DNA of 64,000 nt from JBBDMX01 sp040878035 (GTDB lineage Bacteria; Planctomycetota; Phycisphaerae; Phycisphaerales; Phycisphaeraceae): assembly GCA_040878035.1 (NCBI GenBank), contig JBBDMX010000067.1, positions 1 to 64,000 of the forward strand, in the 5' to 3' direction. The notes beneath the pieces were generated by a model, which was not told the origin of the DNA, ran no database searches, and was given only the letters and a program-made list of their open reading frames with translations. Shown here piece after piece: positions 24,978 through 32,593 of this stretch (positions are counted from its first letter, which is position 1; the number at the start of each line of letters is the position of its first letter). A program made the position numbers and the translations under genes.

Positions 24978-26263
24978 GACGTGCTCCTTCCAGGGGTTGC
25001 GAGAACTTCGGGATCAAACGGCGCCAGAGCGGCACCGACTACGGGTGCGTTATGGACGGTGGTCGCCTGCAATGAGCCGGGCCGAGTCGCCTGTGGCGAG
25101 CTTGGCCGAGCCGTGGACTCTCGTACGACCAGCGTCGGCGCGACCAGCTCCGGGGCCGGCGGCGCTATGGGATCCTCATCGCCGGCGGAAACTGGGTCTA
25201 ACCCCTTCTTGCCCGGCTTTCGGTCAAACAGCAGGGCCGTGATACGCCGGCCCATGTCTTCCAACGGCTGGCGAATCGAGGTCAAGGGCGGATCGACGTG
25301 CCGGCACAGCTCCATGTCGTCAATGCCCACCACGCTCACGTCCCGCGGCACGGTCAGTCCGTACTTCTTAAGCTGCCGCGTGGCGCGGATGGCCGTCAGG
25401 TCGCCGTAGCAGACCAAGGCAGTGGGACGGGCTGAGCCAGCGAGACTGGGAGACGAGGAGAACAGTTGATCCACTGCCGCTTCGCCCGAGTCGAACAGGT
25501 CCAGCCCCTGTGTGGGCATGGCCGCCTGAGGATTGCTGCGGTCCCAGATCCACTGGGGGACGATGGGCAGGCCATGAGCGCGCATGGCGTCCTGGAAGCC
25601 CTGGCAGCGCAGGACGGCGCCGGGGCCGGGGTTCAATGACGCCGGGCCGATGTAGGCGATGCGTGTGTGACCCAGTTCCACCAGGTGCTGGACCGCCAAG
25701 GCGGTAGCGGCATGATCATCGAAATTCACGGTCAGCAGGCGCTGGACCGGGCCGTAGTAGTTAACCGAGGCGACGTGGGGGTAGCGCTCCAGTAGGGCGC
25801 CGACCCAGTCGGCCTCATCGGGCACGTGCAGGAGGACCAGGCCGTCGATCCGCCGCTCGGTGAACTTATGGAAGCAGCCTTGGGGTGTGGTCTTGCCGGT
25901 GAGGTTGATCGCCAGGAGGTCGTAGTTGCGTTGCTGGCAGACCTGCTCGATGCCGCGGATGATGGCGGCCTCGTAGGGGTAGGCCAGGCTGGAGCCGGTC
26001 TCGGGGGGCACATAGACGCCGATGGTGCGTGTGGAGCGGCGTGCCAGGCTCTGGCTGGCGAAATCGGGGCGATAGTCCAGTTCGCGTGCCGCCTGCTTGA
26101 TGCGGCGAATCAGGTTGGGGCTGGCGCCGGCACTGCTGCTGGCGCGGTTGATCACCGTGGACACGATGGCGGTCGAGCAGCCCGCCAGGGAAGCGACATC
26201 GGCGAGGGTGACTCGCCGGTTGGCGGGGCGTGTCACGAGATTTCGGGGTTTGAGGACGGTCAT
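24974..26263 (-). CDS. LacI family transcriptional regulator
   Basis: A 429-residue regulator. The DNA-binding helix-turn-helix and hinge occupy residues 17-70 (VTLADVASLAGCSTAIVSTV, then the hinge ELDYRPDFASQSLARR). The periplasmic-binding-protein-like sensor domain follows with TRTIGVYVPP, GFQDAMRAHGLP, ALVCYGDLTAI and VVGIDDMELC. It likely senses a sugar released by the neighbouring glycan enzymes. It is longer than LacI (360) owing to a Pro/Ala-rich C-terminal extension. The stop overlaps the start of the PEP-CTERM gene. Two LacI-type operators lie at its own promoter, so it is probably autoregulated and through the overlap controls the surface protein. Confidence 0.9.
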   Translation of the reverse strand: MTVLKPRNLVTRPANRRVTLADVASLAGCSTAIVSTVINRASSSAGASPNLIRRIKQAARELDYRPDFASQSLARRSTRTIGVYVPPETGSSLAYPYEAAIIRGIEQVCQQRNYDLLAINLTGKTTPQGCFHKFTERRIDGLVLLHVPDEADWVGALLERYPHVASVNYYGPVQRLLTVNFDDHAATALAVQHLVELGHTRIAYIGPASLNPGPGAVLRCQGFQDAMRAHGLPIVPQWIWDRSNPQAAMPTQGLDLFDSGEAAVDQLFSSSPSLAGSARPTALVCYGDLTAIRATRQLKKYGLTVPRDVSVVGIDDMELCRHVDPPLTSIRQPLEDMGRRITALLFDRKPGKKGLDPVSAGDEDPIAPPAPELVAPTLVVRESTARPSSPQATRPGSLQATTVHNAPVVGAALAPFDPEVLATPGRSTS

Positions 26264-26374
26264 CCGTGCAATCCGGGGCAGTCCGGGGAATCCGGGGTTG
26301 TCAAGAGCGTCAGAATACGAAAGGGTCGAGGAACGCTGAACAGTTACGATGCTTCAGCTTGAGAAACGCCGTTA

Positions 26375-26439
26375 TTAAGCGTTTAACCGATACCGTCTAT
26401 TAAGCGCTTAATGTTACCGGGCCGGTTCCCCATTGTCAA
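26375..26439 (-). promoter_or_regulatory. Promoter and two LacI-type operators
   Basis: On the minus strand TTGACA (26439-26434), a 17-bp spacer and TAACAT (26416-26411) form a strong sigma-70 promoter. A perfect 14-bp palindrome ATTAAGCGCTTAAT (26399-26412) overlaps the -10 and start point, and a near-palindrome TTAAGCGTTTAA (26375-26386) is centred 25 bp further on. Both have the central CG and AAGCG/CGCTT half-sites of LacI-family operators. The layout predicts repression. The leader to the LacI ATG is about 140 bases. Confidence 0.8.
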
Positions 26440-26535
26440 GAATAAATGCAAAAATCGTCCGGTAAAGTCCGGATTGCCTAGATTGCGGGCACAATGGGAA
26501 GTGTTTGGAGCGCACCGCGATGTTGTGACGTTGAC

Positions 26536-26570
26536 CCCAGCCGCCGGAGCGGCTGGGCTTTCGCTTCTTC
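26536..26570 (+). terminator. Terminator-like hairpin upstream of the fibro-slime gene
   Basis: CCCAGCCGC-CGGA-GCGGCTGGG is a perfect 9-bp stem with a tight loop, followed by CTTTCGCTTCTTCTTT. On the plus strand this would end transcripts coming from 26440-26535, where no protein gene is seen. It could mark a small RNA or a leader attenuator of the gene at 26612. Confidence 0.55.
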
Positions 26571-26611
26571 TTTGTTAAGATGCTGGCTCACCTATCACCG
26601 ATGAGGCGCCC

Positions 26612-28018
26612 ATGGTTCACCGCCACCTAGCCGTCGCCTTCCTTGTCATGAGCACCCTTTCGTGGATCGGCGGCGCTGCCGTCGTCGCCGACACCCTCGA
26701 ACTCAAGGGCGTGCTGCGTGACTTTAAGCGTGGCGACCTGCCCGGTGGGCACGGGGACTTCAACACCCGCGCGCACAATAAGGCCGGGCACACGCCCGGT
26801 ATCGTCGCTCTCCGCCTGGGCAGGGACGGCCTGCCGGTCTTTGCCCCCCAGCCCCGCGCCATGGGACCCGTCGGCAGTCCGCAAAGCTTCCACGCCTGGT
26901 TCCGCGATGTGCCCAACGTCAACCAGTCCATCGATTACACCATCAAGCTCGACAACAAAAAAGGCGAGCCCGGGGGGATCTACTCCTTCACCGAGAACGG
27001 CTTTTTCCCCCTGGACGCCCAACTCTTTGGCAATCAGGGATACCCGCACAACTACGGCTTCACCTTCCAACTCAAGACCACCTTCAACTACCTCCCGGGC
27101 CAGAAGTTCAACTTCTCCGGCGACGACGATGTGTGGGTCTACATCAACGGCTACCTGGTCATCGACCTGGGAGGCATTCACTCCAAGCTGGATTCGAGCG
27201 TGCTGCTGTTTGACGGCCGGGCGTTCCTGGATGAGAAGTGCTTCGCGGTACACGCCAATCCCGGCAGTCCGGTGAAGCGCGTGACCGAGGACGAGCAGCG
27301 TGATCTGGCAATCAAGTGGGCGACGCTGGTGCTGGAGGGGGATTGCCCGATCAAGGCTGGGAACCTGTACATCGACTTGGCGTTGACGCCGACGGGCGCC
27401 GATGCGCGGGCGGTGTTCAAGGGGGCGGTGGTGGAGGTGTTTGCCACGCGTGATCTGGCCAAGGTGACTTTGAAGTACGCCGACGGCATGACGGAGGATT
27501 TCGCCGATTTGAAGGTGGGGGGCCGGGCGGCGTTCACGGGGACGGGCGAGCATGCGCGAAAGATGATCGCGGGGGTGGAGGTGACGGTGGTGCCGCCGCC
27601 GGGCAAGCCCGCGGAGACGCCGCGCTACCTGGGCGCCAAGGGGACGGGGGGCGTGGAGTCAACGCTGGACTTTTTCTTTGCCGAGCGGCAGTGCTGCGCC
27701 TCGAATTTTCAGATTGAGACTTCGATCATGCTGACGGACACGACGATCACGGCGACCGCGGCCGAACCCGAGCCGGTGGTGACCCAGGTGATCGCGCCGG
27801 TGTTACCCCCGGCGCCGGCGCCCGTGCCGGTGGTAGCGCAGGTGACGGTCCCGCTGCCGCCTCCGCCGGCGGCGCCCGCCCCCACCGCCGCGCCGCCCGC
27901 GGCCGCGGTGCGCACGCCCCAGCGCTCGCAATGGGTGGGCTACGTCATCGCCCTGGTCCTGGTCGCCGGCGCCGCCGTGGCGAGCTTGATGACCTCCAGA
28001 AGAACCCATCAGGACTGA
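26612..28018 (+). CDS. Fibro-slime domain protein with C-terminal membrane anchor
   Basis: A 468-residue exported protein. After a signal peptide (residues 1-26) it has the fibro-slime (PA14-like) module: LKGVLRDFKRGD, HAWFRDVPNVNQ, YTIKLDN, FFPLDAQLFGNQG, the core GDDDVWVYINGYLVIDLGG and HSKLDSSVLLF. This domain was first named from slime-mould and Fibrobacter surface proteins and is linked to carbohydrate binding or cellulose-degrading consortia. The second half holds a beta-rich region, then a Pro/Ala/Val-rich linker (about 380-435) and a final hydrophobic helix WVGYVIALVLVAGAAVASLM with a basic tail, so it is probably anchored at the cell surface. It is divergent from the LacI gene. Confidence 0.8.
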   Translation: MVHRHLAVAFLVMSTLSWIGGAAVVADTLELKGVLRDFKRGDLPGGHGDFNTRAHNKAGHTPGIVALRLGRDGLPVFAPQPRAMGPVGSPQSFHAWFRDVPNVNQSIDYTIKLDNKKGEPGGIYSFTENGFFPLDAQLFGNQGYPHNYGFTFQLKTTFNYLPGQKFNFSGDDDVWVYINGYLVIDLGGIHSKLDSSVLLFDGRAFLDEKCFAVHANPGSPVKRVTEDEQRDLAIKWATLVLEGDCPIKAGNLYIDLALTPTGADARAVFKGAVVEVFATRDLAKVTLKYADGMTEDFADLKVGGRAAFTGTGEHARKMIAGVEVTVVPPPGKPAETPRYLGAKGTGGVESTLDFFFAERQCCASNFQIETSIMLTDTTITATAAEPEPVVTQVIAPVLPPAPAPVPVVAQVTVPLPPPPAAPAPTAAPPAAAVRTPQRSQWVGYVIALVLVAGAAVASLMTSRRTHQD

Positions 28019-28050
28019 CGGATCAAATCGAGTGTCGCCATCTGGCGCCT

Positions 28051-28250
28051 CTGACAAACCGGGTTGAACCACCCGGACATCAAGGACACCAAGAAGAGAG
28101 GATGAACACGAAGACACGAAGGCACGAAGTAGAGGAGGCGGAAAATCAGAGGTAGGTCAGCCGGGCACTGTTTCTGCTTTTCTTCGTGTCTTCGTGTTCA
28201 AGCCTCTTGCTTCTCGTCTTCTTGGTGTCCCTTGGTGTCTTGGTGGTTCA
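28051..28250. repeat. Nested inverted-repeat element, family A copy 4
   Basis: The left edge is CTGACAAACCGGGTTGAACC, the same 23 bp (to ACC) as the inverted right edge of copy 5 at 54436-54458. Then ACATCAAGGACACCAAGAAG and GAACACGAAGACACGAAGGC; right arms TTCTTCGTGTCTTCGTGTTC and CTTGGTGTCTTGGTGGTTC. It fills the gap after the fibro-slime gene. Confidence 0.87.
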
Positions 28251-28293
28251 GCAGAATTCCCATTCGTGATTCGGTTGGCCCTATACTCTTGCC

Positions 28294-28827
28294 ATGCGTA
28301 TTGTCGTGATCAGTTGCTCCTTGGATCCCGCCAGCCGCTCGCGCGTGTTGGCGGAAGCGGCGGTGGAGGAGCTTTCCTCGCAGGGCGTGGAGGTCAAGTT
28401 CGTGGACCTGCGCGAGATTGACCTGCCCATGTGCGACGGGGACAGCGCCTTTGCGGCCGCGTCATCGCGGCAGATGGCGCGCGAGGTCGCCGACGCCTCG
28501 GCCATCGTGCTGGCGGTGCCGATCTACAATTACGACGTCAACGCCGCCGCCAAGAACCTGATCGAACTGACCGGCCGGGTCTGGCAGGACAAGGTGGTGG
28601 GCTTTCTCTGTGCCGCCGGCGGCCAGGGCAGCTACATGTCCATCATGGGCCTGGCCAACAGCCTGATGCTCGACTTCCGCTGCCTGATCATTCCGCGTTT
28701 CGTCTATGCCACCGGCGAGGCGTTCGTGGATGAAAAGCTGGCATCGGAAAAGGTGCTCGAGCGTCTGCGCGACCTGTGCGGCCGGCTGGTGCAGATCGCC
28801 GGGGCGCTGGAGACGACCAAAATCTGA
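28294..28827 (+). CDS. NADPH-dependent FMN reductase family protein
   Basis: A 177-residue flavodoxin-fold protein. It begins MRIVVISCSLDPASRSRVLA, where the SCSLxPxSRS loop binds the FMN phosphate, and has VPIYNYDVNAAAKNLIE and CAAGGQGSYMS, the usual isoalloxazine contacts of NAD(P)H:FMN or quinone reductases. It should reduce flavins, quinones or other acceptors in the cytoplasm. A TATACT (28282-28287) lies only six bases before the ATG, so the message may be leaderless. It is followed by a response regulator gene on the same strand, with no evident functional link. Confidence 0.87.
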   Translation: MRIVVISCSLDPASRSRVLAEAAVEELSSQGVEVKFVDLREIDLPMCDGDSAFAAASSRQMAREVADASAIVLAVPIYNYDVNAAAKNLIELTGRVWQDKVVGFLCAAGGQGSYMSIMGLANSLMLDFRCLIIPRFVYATGEAFVDEKLASEKVLERLRDLCGRLVQIAGALETTKI

Positions 28828-28970
28828 AGGCCGGTCTGTAGGGTGGGCCTCAAAGACGCGGGCCACCCCGCCTTCTCCTGGCGGCGCCACGCTTGACGCG
28901 CGCCGCCTGTTTCCCAACAATGTTTGACCCGCCGGATTCGGCGCCATCCCCCAACGGAGTTCCCAGTCCC

Positions 28971-29378
28971 ATGGTTGACCAAGATACGGAAATGCGTCTG
29001 CGCGACCGCAAGGTCCTCGTCGTGGACGATGACCCTGAAGTGATGTCGAGCATCGATCAAGCCCTCCAGGCCGAGGGCGCGTTGACCCAGACCTGCGGCG
29101 ACGGCAACTCGGCGGTGCGCATCTGCGAGACCGACCCGCCCGACCTGGTGGTGCTGGACATGATGCTGCCCAAGCGTTCGGGCTTTCTGGTGCTGGAGAA
29201 GATCAAGCGCATCAGCAGGCCGCCGCGGGTCATCATGGTGACCGCCAACGAAGGCAAGCGGCACAAGGAATACGCCGAAGCCCTGGGGGTTGACGGCTAT
29301 CTGCTCAAGCCCGTGCGCCTCGAACGCCTCATCGCCATGGCGCAAAGCCTGCTGGACAGCCCGGCCGAAGCGGAATGA
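28971..29378 (+). CDS. Single-domain response regulator
   Basis: A 135-residue CheY-like receiver domain. The acidic pocket is VVDDDPE, the phosphoacceptor Asp is in LVVLDMMLPKRSG, and the conserved Thr and Lys are in VIMVTANEG and YLLKPVR. There is no output domain, so it probably acts through protein contacts or in a phosphorelay. ATG 28971 (MVDQDTEMRLRD) is preferred; an earlier frame from 28893 is not conserved-looking. No histidine kinase is adjacent. Confidence 0.85.
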   Translation: MVDQDTEMRLRDRKVLVVDDDPEVMSSIDQALQAEGALTQTCGDGNSAVRICETDPPDLVVLDMMLPKRSGFLVLEKIKRISRPPRVIMVTANEGKRHKEYAEALGVDGYLLKPVRLERLIAMAQSLLDSPAEAE

Positions 29379-29505
29379 GCGGGGCGCCAGTCGCGCCGCC
29401 AGGCCGACGCCAAGTCCGCGAAGCGTCCGGTACTCGCTAACACAGACTTGCGATTCTATCTATACTGTGGCTGTCCTCCTTCCCCGACATCCCGGAGACT
29501 TCCCC

Positions 29506-30837
29506 ATGCGTATGAAGCTGATCCTCCCCGGCGTGGCGCTCTTGGCAGGCATGCTTGCGTGGAGCCCCGCGACGCTCCGGGCGGCGCAGGCGACGGTGAC
29601 GCTCAACGACGGCCGCACGCTCACCGGCGAGCTGGTGGCCGAGGATGAAAAGAGCGTCGTCCTGCGCATCGCCAGCATCGACACGCCCATCGCGCGGGAC
29701 ACCATCGCCGGGGTCAAGTACCACAAGTCGATCCAGGAGGAGTACAAGGAGCGCCGCGACAAGATCGGCGACGACGATATCCAGGGTCGTTACGACCTGG
29801 CCAGTTGGCTGGCGATCGGGGTGGACGATCCCAAGACCGCGCTGTTGCGTTATGACCTGGCCAGCAAGGAACTGGCGGACCTCCAGAAGCTGGCGACCGA
29901 AGCGGACCAGCTCGGCCAGATCAGGCGCTTGTCGGCGGTGGTGGAGGAGCGGCGCAAGCTGATGGAAGACCAGGCCAAAGCGCCGCCGGACAAGACCACG
30001 CCGGTTCCGCCCAAGAACGGCAACACCGCGCCGCCGGCCGTCGGCGACCTGCCGACTCAGAAACTCTCCGAAGAGCAGATCAACTTGATCCGCGTGTGGG
30101 AAGTGGACCTGAACGCCAAGCCGCGGGTGGTCGTGCCCCGCGAGGTGATCGACAAGTTGATCGACACATACGTGGCGGATCCGGCGGTGCCCAAGGGCCG
30201 GGTGGAACAGGATGCCTTGCGTTCCAAGCCGGGCTACGAGCAACTGGAGGTGATCTTCGCCGCGCGGGCGCGTGAGCTGTATCCGCAAGTCAAGGTCTTG
30301 CAGGATCCGCCGGCGTTCCTGGCGTTCCGCCAAACCATCCTGCCGCGCTACGTGCTGGGCTACTGCGCCACCGCCGAGTGCCATGGCGGCGCCAACGAGG
30401 CCGGTCGCGCCCTGTTCCTCTTCCGCGATAAGCCCGACAGCACCGAAACCGCCTACACCAATTTCTTCATTCTCCAGAGCTATCAGAAGTCCGGTTACGC
30501 CATGGTCGATCGCGACCCGGCGCACGTGGAGGATTCGCTGCTGATTCAGTACGGTCTGCCCAAGGAGGAGGCCAAGATGCGGCATCCTGAGGTGCCGGGC
30601 TGGCGTCCGATCCTGGCCAGCCCGCGCAACCAGACGCGTGCCGCCATTGTGAGTTGGATCGTCGGCGATCAGAAGCACGTGGGCCTGCTGCGCTCGGTGG
30701 AGTATGGCATCGACTACAAGCCGCCGACCATCGGTGGTGGCGAGAAGCCCAAGGACGACGCGGCGCAAGCACCGGGGGCGACTCCGGGGGCGACTCCGGG
30801 GGCGACTCCGGCGCCGCCGCCCACCAAAGCGCCCTGA
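29506..30837 (+). CDS. Exported protein with a CxxxxCH motif, hypothetical
   Basis: A 443-residue exported protein with a signal peptide (MRMKLILPGVALLAGMLAWS ending near LRAAQA). The N-terminal part, TVTLNDGRTLTGELVAED.., is a strand-rich LSm-like or SH3-like module common in planctomycete secreted proteins. A helical stretch follows (about 90-180), then a domain with YCATAECHGGANEAGRALFL. The C-x4-CH pattern resembles a haem- or metal-binding site but is not a canonical CxxCH. The tail contains three perfect 12-bp repeats (30774-30812) giving PGAT three times. TATACT at 29460-29465 may be its -10. Function unknown. Confidence 0.7.
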   Translation: MRMKLILPGVALLAGMLAWSPATLRAAQATVTLNDGRTLTGELVAEDEKSVVLRIASIDTPIARDTIAGVKYHKSIQEEYKERRDKIGDDDIQGRYDLASWLAIGVDDPKTALLRYDLASKELADLQKLATEADQLGQIRRLSAVVEERRKLMEDQAKAPPDKTTPVPPKNGNTAPPAVGDLPTQKLSEEQINLIRVWEVDLNAKPRVVVPREVIDKLIDTYVADPAVPKGRVEQDALRSKPGYEQLEVIFAARARELYPQVKVLQDPPAFLAFRQTILPRYVLGYCATAECHGGANEAGRALFLFRDKPDSTETAYTNFFILQSYQKSGYAMVDRDPAHVEDSLLIQYGLPKEEAKMRHPEVPGWRPILASPRNQTRAAIVSWIVGDQKHVGLLRSVEYGIDYKPPTIGGGEKPKDDAAQAPGATPGATPGATPAPPPTKAP

Positions 30838-30920
30838 GCGGTCCACTTTCGTCACCCCACGCCAGCGGCTATCCTAGTCGCCTACCTTTGGCTCGCCCTC
30901 CCCGCTATTTAGGAATCGCC

Positions 30921-32477
30921 ATGATGTCTCTCCCACGAATTGTCTGCCTGTTCGCCCTCGCCGCGATCTTGACAGGTTGTGGCGACCAGACCGCCGCCGG
31001 CCGCCGGCAGCTTCGCCAGAATATCGAGGAGGCGCTGGCCAAGATGGAAGCGGCACAGCGCAGCTTCGCCGATCCCAATTACCAGGCGGGAACCCAAAGT
31101 GACGACTACCGTCAGCAGAAGCTGACGGAAGCTGCCGGCGACTTGAAGAAGCTCATCGACGCCAACCCGACCATGGCCGATGTGGTCCCGGCCCTGCGCG
31201 TGCATGCTTCGGCGCAGCAGGCGCTGGCGCGACACCAGGCCGACATCCTGGCGCGCGTCGAATGGGCTGCGGCCTCCAACATGGCGGCGTCGCTGCTTCA
31301 GCAGTCGATCAACGTCGCCGACGCCACCTCGCGTGTCGAGCTGTTCCACACCGACAGCAGCACCGTGGTCAAGAAGCTCCAGGCTCAGTTGGGCCAGAAA
31401 CAGGAGTCGATCAAGACTCTCACGGGCCAGGCTGCGGCGTTTCAGCGCACCATCGACGAGAACCAGTCCAAGCGGACGGCGCTATTGGCGCAGCGTGATT
31501 CAGGCCGGGCCAAGGCCGATGACCTTCGTACCAAGGCGTTTGCCAGCAAGGACGCCAAGACTCAGTCGGAGTTGACGCAGCAGGCCATCGACGCCGAGCT
31601 CGCCGCCAACAAGGCGCAGGCCGATGCCGATGGACACCACAACGCGCTGGCCAAGGCGCAGGCCGAGTTGGCCATCGTGGCCAAGCAGCTGGCGCTGGAC
31701 CAGGCGGCGGCGAAGTTGATGCAGGACCAGCTTCAGGAGCAGGAAAAGCGCGCCAACGACGATCTTGCCGCCCGCCAGAAGATGGAGAGCGGCGACCAGG
31801 ATTTCAGCAAGAAGTCGGTGGTGAACGTGCTGGTGACGCAGTTCGACAAGCTCAAGCAGAAATATGACCAGGACATCGCCAAGCCCTACGACCAGGCGGT
31901 GGCGCACATCGACCAGGCCATCGGCTCGCTCCAGAAGGCGCAGCAGGCGGCCAAGGGCGATCAGGTTCGCCAGGTCAAGCTCGAATTGCTCTCAGCCCAG
32001 GTGACCAAGGCGCAGATCCTAGCGGATCGCACCATGGCGCGGAAGGACCTGGAGCAATCGCTCACCCTGGTGGTCAACCGCCTCCAGAAGCAGGTCGCTG
32101 ACACGGTGGTTCGCCCGATGGCGGATCTGGCCAAAGCCATGAGCCAGGCCAACCAGCAAGACGCGCAGGCGGCGGCGACGCTGATCGACGAAGCGGGCAA
32201 GCTCTCCAACGACCTTTCCACCGGCGGCACCGGCGACCAGATCGCAGCGGTGGCGGTCAAGCACTACAGCTTGCTGGAAAACTCCACGCAGCGGATCAAC
32301 GCCGCCGCCAGCGACGACAACCTGCCCAAGATCAACATGGGTCCGGCGCCGGTTGCACCCAAGGCGCCCGAAGCCGCGCCTACTCCCGCTCCCGCGCCGC
32401 CGGCGGACACCGGCACCGAGGCCACGCCCGCGCCGGCGCCGCAAGATCCTCCCGCCGACGCCGAGCCGATGAAGTAG
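30921..32477 (+). CDS. Coiled-coil lipoprotein, hypothetical
   Basis: A 518-residue lipoprotein: the signal peptide ends in the lipobox LTGC (MMSLPRIVCLFALAAILTGC). Most of the mature protein is helical, rich in Ala, Gln, Lys and Asp, with long heptad stretches (about residues 130-280, for example KAQAELAIVAKQLALDQAAAK) predicting coiled coil, and a Pro/Ala-rich C-terminal tail. It is probably anchored to a membrane and reaches through the periplasm. It starts 83 bases after the previous exported protein gene and may be cotranscribed. ATG 30921 is the first of two adjacent ATGs. Function unknown. Confidence 0.72.
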   Translation: MMSLPRIVCLFALAAILTGCGDQTAAGRRQLRQNIEEALAKMEAAQRSFADPNYQAGTQSDDYRQQKLTEAAGDLKKLIDANPTMADVVPALRVHASAQQALARHQADILARVEWAAASNMAASLLQQSINVADATSRVELFHTDSSTVVKKLQAQLGQKQESIKTLTGQAAAFQRTIDENQSKRTALLAQRDSGRAKADDLRTKAFASKDAKTQSELTQQAIDAELAANKAQADADGHHNALAKAQAELAIVAKQLALDQAAAKLMQDQLQEQEKRANDDLAARQKMESGDQDFSKKSVVNVLVTQFDKLKQKYDQDIAKPYDQAVAHIDQAIGSLQKAQQAAKGDQVRQVKLELLSAQVTKAQILADRTMARKDLEQSLTLVVNRLQKQVADTVVRPMADLAKAMSQANQQDAQAAATLIDEAGKLSNDLSTGGTGDQIAAVAVKHYSLLENSTQRINAAASDDNLPKINMGPAPVAPKAPEAAPTPAPAPPADTGTEATPAPAPQDPPADAEPMK

Positions 32478-32502
32478 GTCCCAAGCACCTGTTCTTCTTC
32501 TT

Positions 32503-32566
32503 GCCGCTTGCGGCTTAGCATCCCGGTTCTACCAGCGCGAACGTCGGAGACTAAGCCGCAAGCGGC
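32503..32566. repeat. Inverted-repeat element, family G copy 1
   Basis: GCCGCTTGCGGCTTAGC and the inverted CTAAGCCGCAAGCGGC enclose a 31-base loop. It lies between the convergent lipoprotein and gyrA genes and could be a bidirectional terminator. A half copy is at 36571-36588. Confidence 0.85.
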
Positions 32567-32593
32567 TGAGAAACACCGACCGTTGGCGCCCCC

